Origin: Bacilli bacterium
GTDB lineage: Bacteria > Bacillota_I > Bacilli_A > RF39 > UBA660
DNA: 10,045 nt
Reading direction: 5' to 3'
Assembly (NCBI GenBank): GCA_900757295.1
Contig: CAAENH010000032.1
Coordinates: 1-10,045 of the forward strand
In this document: one piece after another, positions 7,155 to 10,045 of the stretch
How the letters are laid out: every line of letters starts with the position of its first letter
How positions within the stretch are numbered: position 1 is the stretch's first letter
Notes under the pieces: model-generated
Database searches by the model: none
What the model was told of the DNA's origin: nothing
What the model saw: the letters and a program-made list of their open reading frames with translations, nothing else
Made by a program: the position numbers and the translations under genes

Positions 7155-7874
7155 ATGGGAATAATACAAACATCTGAAAAATTGATAAGAAGTAAATTTC
7201 CTACATTAGATGTGTATCAAAATAAAAAGCTTTCTCATTTTGAGAGTGATTTATTTATAAATGATGATATTGTTTATAAAATTTTTAATCAAAGTTATCG
7301 CTTATATAGACAAAGTTATTTATGGATATTAGATAATAAGAAATATCCTAATTGTTTAAATATTGAAAATCAATTATATCAAGGAGATAAATTGATTGGT
7401 TGTACTACAGAGTATCAGCCATCTTTTAAATCTATGGCTGAGGTATTAAAATCTAGAAAATTTGATTATTATGAAGCAAAACAATTATTAGATATTATTA
7501 TTAATAATATTAATATTTTAGCATCAGATAAATTAATTTATATAGACAGTACAATTTATAATATTGGTTTTAATAATGATAAATTAATAATGTTAGATAT
7601 AGATGGAGTAGATTACATAACTAATAAAGTTGACTATGTAAATTATTTGAATGCTGCTTATTTAAATGCTTATTATGTTTATTTTACGCTTATTTTAGAA
7701 GAAAATTTAGTTGAAATAATTCCTTCCGATTTTTATGATAATGTTTTAAATATAAAAAAATTTAAGACAAAACTAGATTTAATTAGGACTATTGTTAATT
7801 CAATGAATAAGAATATATATGATGAAATTAATTTTAAGTATAATAATTATAAAAAGAACAAATTAATAAGATAA
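7155..7874 (+). CDS. Divergent protein-kinase-like-fold protein (putative phosphotransferase or pseudokinase)
   Basis: No close family is recognised, but several features resemble the kinase/aminoglycoside-phosphotransferase fold. Residues 33-44 contain IVYKIF, like the strand carrying the ATP-binding Lys (Lys42). Residues 129-136, YIDSTIYN, fit the catalytic-loop pattern D-x4-N (Asp131, Asn136), with Tyr-Ile in place of His-Arg. After a short hairpin comes LIMLDIDG (144-151), resembling the DFG/DFD metal-binding motif (Asp148 or Asp150). The 12-residue spacing from Asn136 to Asp148 is in the usual range. A clear glycine-rich loop and C-helix Glu are not visible, and at 239 residues it is small for a full kinase. 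It is Tyr/Asn/Ile-rich and has no signal peptide. The assignment rests on motif order alone: a kinase-like fold is plausible, activity uncertain. The start is supported by AAGGAAG 6 nt upstream. Confidence 0.55.
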   Translation: MGIIQTSEKLIRSKFPTLDVYQNKKLSHFESDLFINDDIVYKIFNQSYRLYRQSYLWILDNKKYPNCLNIENQLYQGDKLIGCTTEYQPSFKSMAEVLKSRKFDYYEAKQLLDIIINNINILASDKLIYIDSTIYNIGFNNDKLIMLDIDGVDYITNKVDYVNYLNAAYLNAYYVYFTLILEENLVEIIPSDFYDNVLNIKKFKTKLDLIRTIVNSMNKNIYDEINFKYNNYKKNKLIR

Positions 7875-7901
7875 TTGTTCATTTTTAATTTTTGTGATAA
7901 T
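7875..7901 (+). promoter_or_regulatory. Possible extended -10 promoter for the membrane protein gene
   Basis: TGT-GATAAT (7893-7901) fits an extended -10 element (TGn before a 5-of-6 -10 box). TTGTTC (7875-7880) is a weak -35 candidate at a short 15-nt spacing. The predicted start falls near 7908, before the ribosome site GTGAGG (7917-7922). In sequence this A+T-rich the match could be chance. Confidence 0.33.
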
Positions 7902-7930
7902 ATATATTTATTATAAGTGAGGTATTTTAA

Positions 7931-9406
7931 ATGAATAAAGAAGAAGAAAATAATTTAGATGTTTTAAAATTACAGCAAGAACAAGATTTTAAAAAAGTTA
8001 TTAAATATTATTATAAAAATGAAATTTCTGAAGAAGAAATTAATTATATTTATGATAAATTAATGAATAGCTTTGATATAAAAACAGAAGAAGATTTATT
8101 TAATGTGTTAAATGATTTAGATAATGATGGTACAGAAGATGAACCAGTATTTGAAGAAGAAAAAGAATCTACTGAAGATGACACTCAAGAATCAGTGGTA
8201 GAAGATAAGCAGCCGGAAAAAGAAGTTCAAGTAATAAAAGAGGTTGTAAAGGAACCAAAAACTGTAAAAGAAAGTAGCAAGCCAAAGGAAGCAAAAGAAG
8301 AAAATATAAAAAAAGAAAAGAAGAATCAGCCTAAAGATACTAAGAAATTAAATAAAAAAAATTTATTTATAATTATTGGTATTGCTGTATTATTAATTAT
8401 TATAGCTATAGTTTTAGTAATTATTTTTAATAAACCTAAAGATGAAGATAAAAAGGAAGATAAAACTACAGCTACTACATGGAAGGATGTACTTAAAACA
8501 GAAGCAAAAGATGGGTCTTTAAAGAAAAAACTAGAAGATAAATTAGATGATTTTAATATTACTACTGAAGATGTTGATTTAATGCTTATGGATATAGATT
8601 CAGATAATGATGCTGAATTAATTGCTCATGTATCTAATAAAAAAATAAATAAGTTATTAACTTATGAAATAGATAAAAAAATTAGTTATTCTAAAGATTA
8701 TGATTTAAGTAGTGATGATGCTTTAGGATTTGTTTATAATACTATTAATGAAAATACTTATTGGTATATAAATAGTGATTCAGATAAAACTGTTATTTCA
8801 GTTACTGATAAAGATGTAAGTGATGAAGATTTTACAACTAACTATTATGTATTAACCAATCAATATAAAGATAAAAATGTTTTAGATCAATCTATTGAGG
8901 TGAGCTTAGATAATAAAGATTTATCAAAAGATATGGATAAGGTTATTAAAAATAATTTGACAAATAAAGAATTTATGAGTTCAAATAATTTAACAATCAA
9001 AAAAATTAAACAAGAAATTAAAGCTAATGAAGAAGAAAAATTAGCTGAAGAAGAAAAGAAAAAACAAGAGGAAGAACAAAAAGCTTTAGAAGAACAAAAG
9101 AAACAAGAAGAAGAGCAAAAAAAGGCAGAAGAGGAGAAGAAAAAGCAAGAAGCTAGTTCTAGTAAAAGTTTTGAAATTGTAGATACAAGTTTAAGCGTTA
9201 GTGGCTTTAACTGTCCTCAAGCATTAGAAGAAATTTATAAAGATAGTAAAAATACTTATTCACTACCTTGTACTAAAAGTTCTTATATAGTTGTTAAATA
9301 TAGCGATGGTAGTGTTGAGAATATTAAAACTGCTTTGAATAATGGAAATATTAAAATTACTGATTTAAAAAAATTTAATATTCAATATTATACTGATGAA
9401 AATTAA
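7931..9406 (+). CDS. Single-pass membrane protein with charged cytoplasmic region, extracellular Asp-rich loop and Lys/Glu coiled coil
   Basis: Unknown function; 491 residues. The first 144 residues are highly charged, with DLDNDGTED at 62-70 and a Glu/Lys/Pro-rich linker. One strong hydrophobic segment (145-167) follows KKLNKKN; the positive charge before it predicts N-terminus inside and the C-terminal 320 residues outside the cell. The outer part has an Asp-rich metal-loop-like motif DIDSDNDAE (221-229), similar to the DxDxDG loops of calcium-binding surface repeats, then a strand-rich part with TYWYINSDSD (276-285). A low-complexity Lys/Glu/Gln helix (about 355-408) follows, and finally a small domain (412-491) with Cys428 and Cys447 that could form a disulphide, and SYIVVKYSDG. 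There is no lipobox and no sorting signal. The start is supported by GTGAGG 8 nt upstream; an intrinsic terminator follows. It may be an envelope or sensor protein; nothing specific can be claimed. Confidence 0.85.
   Translation: MNKEEENNLDVLKLQQEQDFKKVIKYYYKNEISEEEINYIYDKLMNSFDIKTEEDLFNVLNDLDNDGTEDEPVFEEEKESTEDDTQESVVEDKQPEKEVQVIKEVVKEPKTVKESSKPKEAKEENIKKEKKNQPKDTKKLNKKNLFIIIGIAVLLIIIAIVLVIIFNKPKDEDKKEDKTTATTWKDVLKTEAKDGSLKKKLEDKLDDFNITTEDVDLMLMDIDSDNDAELIAHVSNKKINKLLTYEIDKKISYSKDYDLSSDDALGFVYNTINENTYWYINSDSDKTVISVTDKDVSDEDFTTNYYVLTNQYKDKNVLDQSIEVSLDNKDLSKDMDKVIKNNLTNKEFMSSNNLTIKKIKQEIKANEEEKLAEEEKKKQEEEQKALEEQKKQEEEQKKAEEEKKKQEASSSKSFEIVDTSLSVSGFNCPQALEEIYKDSKNTYSLPCTKSSYIVVKYSDGSVENIKTALNNGNIKITDLKKFNIQYYTDEN
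9026..9154 (+). repeat. Low-complexity Lys/Glu/Gln coiled-coil coding tract inside the membrane protein gene
   Basis: Codons 366-408 consist almost only of Glu, Lys, Gln and Ala, in irregular repeats such as KKQEEEQKALEEQKKQEEEQ. The DNA is a purine-rich run of GAA, AAA, CAA and AAG codons. It probably forms a long single helix or coiled coil that holds the C-terminal domain away from the membrane. Such tracts change length easily between strains by slippage or unequal recombination. Confidence 0.8.
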
Positions 9407-9409
9407 ATG

Positions 9410-9439
9410 ATGAAGAGTAGACAAACTCTTCATTTTTTT
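9410..9439 (+). terminator. Intrinsic (rho-independent) terminator after the membrane protein gene
   Basis: ATGAAGAGT (9410-9418) pairs perfectly with ACTCTTCAT (9425-9433) across a 6-nt loop (AGACAA). The run of seven T begins with the last base of the stem (9433-9439). It lies 3 nt after the stop codon. This is the clearest terminator in the window. The T run on the + strand assigns it to the upstream gene. Confidence 0.9.
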
Positions 9440-9446
9440 ATATAAT
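9418..9446 (+). promoter_or_regulatory. Strong sigma-70-type promoter for the repeat-protein gene, overlapping the terminator
   Basis: TAGACA (9418-9423, 5 of 6) and a perfect TATAAT (9441-9446) are separated by exactly 17 nt, the best promoter match I see in the window. The -35 box begins at the last base of the terminator's 5' arm and runs through five of the six loop bases; the spacer includes the 3' arm and T run. Transcription should start near 9453, leaving a leader of only about 20 nt before the ATG at 9473. Confidence 0.75.
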
Positions 9447-9460
9447 ACAATCTAAATTAA

Positions 9461-9475
9461 ATGGGTGGTATTATG
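9461..9475 (+). promoter_or_regulatory. Start-codon region of the repeat protein: two in-frame ATGs, GGTGG between them
   Basis: ATG at 9461 and ATG at 9473 are in the same frame, four codons apart. GGTGG (9464-9468), a one-mismatch ribosome site, lies just 4 nt before the second ATG, while nothing resembling a ribosome site precedes the first, which would be only about 8 nt from the predicted transcript start. I therefore prefer 9473. The alternative would merely add MGGI. Confidence 0.6.
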
Positions 9476-10045
9476 AATAAAATAGAACAAATTAATTTAT
9501 TAATTGGTGATAGAAAAGATTTAATTTCAGAATTCTTATATAAAAGAAGTGTAAGTTCAGTTAAAGAAATCTTAGAATTACCATATTGGAATGATCCCAA
9601 ATATCAGCTATTACTAACATCAAATATTTGGCAAAGGAATGCAAAGGAAATAAAGGCTATCTTAGAATTATCATATTGGAATGATCCCAAATATCAATCT
9701 TTGTTAACATCAACAATTTGGAATAGTAATGTCCAAGAGATCCAAACAATCTTAGAATTGCCGTATTGGAGTAATCCGAACTACCAATCATTATTAACGC
9801 CAAATATTTGGCAAAGCAATGCCAAAAAGATCCAAACAATTTTAGAGTTACCGTATTGGAAAGATTCTAAATATGAATCATTACTAACACCAACAATCTG
9901 GAAAAGTGATGTCCAAGAGATCCAAACAATCTTAGAATTACCATATTGGAATGGCCCGAAATATCAACCATTGTTAACATCCAGTATCTGGAGTAGTAAT
10001 GTCAAAAAAATAAAGCAAATTTTAGAATCAGATATATTAAAAGAA
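9473..10045 (+). CDS. Partial tandem 30-residue-repeat protein (probable alpha-helical solenoid), 3' end beyond the window
   Basis: An uninterrupted reading frame of 191 codons runs from ATG 9473 to the window edge without a stop. After a 32-residue N-terminal part, possibly a degenerate half-unit, come five exact-length 30-residue units (residues 33-62, 63-92, 93-122, 123-152, 153-182) and the beginning of a sixth, divergent one (ILESDILKE) at 183-191. Each unit starts ILEL, has YW at positions 6-7, Tyr at 12, LLT at 15-17, IW at 20-21 and Ile at 28. Each looks like two short helices joined by a loop, so the array probably forms a curved solenoid for binding a protein or nucleic acid. No signal peptide or membrane segment is seen. 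Codons are less A+T-rich than elsewhere (CCG, CCC, GCC, GTC, ATC). Its own promoter and the upstream terminator make it a separate unit. The family is not recognised. Confidence 0.85.
   Translation, partial: MNKIEQINLLIGDRKDLISEFLYKRSVSSVKEILELPYWNDPKYQLLLTSNIWQRNAKEIKAILELSYWNDPKYQSLLTSTIWNSNVQEIQTILELPYWSNPNYQSLLTPNIWQSNAKKIQTILELPYWKDSKYESLLTPTIWKSDVQEIQTILELPYWNGPKYQPLLTSSIWSSNVKKIKQILESDILKE
9569..10045 (+). repeat. 90-bp tandem repeat array, five full units plus a partial sixth
   Basis: Units: 9569-9658, 9659-9748, 9749-9838, 9839-9928, 9929-10018, and 10019-10045 (cut by the window and divergent). The period is exactly 90 bp, in frame with the gene. Thirteen of 30 residues are invariant in all five full units, while third codon positions vary (for example CCA, TCA, CCG and CCG before TATTGG), so the protein sequence is being kept. 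Units 2 and 4 share a 31-nt identical stretch (9729-9759 and 9909-9939) exactly 180 bp apart, suggesting a two-unit block was duplicated. Confidence 0.93.

Noticed and set aside
9657..9839. 60-codon minus-strand frame in the repeat array, itself repetitive
   Set aside because: It is the reverse complement of the 90-bp repeats. The + frame has conserved protein positions with variable third bases, a promoter and a start site, so the minus frame is a shadow.
9749..9928. True TAL-effector-type DNA-binding code, because loop residues include an NG pair
   Set aside because: Unit length, conserved residues and surrounding sequence are unlike TAL repeats; one NG pair is chance. Only the general idea of loop-set specificity is kept, as inference.
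9569..10045. CRISPR array
   Set aside because: The 90-bp units are contiguous, in frame and coding, with no alternation of identical short repeats and unique spacers.

Overview
The window is about three-quarters A+T and codes entirely on the + strand. Strong AGGAGG-type ribosome binding sites, tight operon packing and the protein families point to a low-GC Bacillota-type bacterium, most likely an uncultured Bacilli or Clostridia lineage; this is inferred from composition and proteins, and no rRNA is present. Every tryptophan codon I checked is TGG, and all ten complete genes stop with TAA or TAG, so there is no sign of Mycoplasma-type UGA reassignment.

Positions 1-7081 hold one compact operon-like run of eight genes with gaps of 1-17 nt, probably beginning upstream of the window. 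In order: a 137-residue protein of unknown function, an archaeal-type aspartyl-tRNA synthetase (aspS2 type), asparaginyl-tRNA synthetase (asnS), gatC, two small mostly helical unknown proteins, gatA, and gatB, whose start overlaps the gatA stop by one base. The run therefore combines direct charging of tRNA(Asn) (AsnRS) with the amidotransferase GatCAB, which converts Glu-tRNA(Gln) and/or Asp-tRNA(Asn). The two unknown proteins lie exactly between gatC and gatA, which makes them the most interesting candidates for new partners of this machinery.

Positions 7082-9440 carry two genes, each with a possible promoter of its own. The first encodes a 239-residue protein that looks like a very divergent protein-kinase-like fold. 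The second encodes a 491-residue single-pass membrane protein with a charged cytoplasmic part, an Asp-rich loop on the outer side, a Lys/Glu/Gln coiled coil and a small two-cysteine C-terminal domain. It ends at a clear intrinsic terminator.

From 9441 to the window edge a new transcription unit starts from a near-consensus promoter whose -35 box begins at the last base of the terminator's 5' stem arm and runs through most of its loop. It drives an incomplete gene (191 codons visible, no stop) encoding at least five tandem 30-residue repeats (90 bp each) with ILELPYW and LLT..IW signatures, probably a two-helix solenoid. Its base composition and codon use are less A+T-rich than its neighbours.

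I see no tRNA, rRNA, CRISPR array, transposase or riboswitch in the window. There is no gene-free stretch above 300 bases; the three real gaps are 73, 56 and 66 bp.
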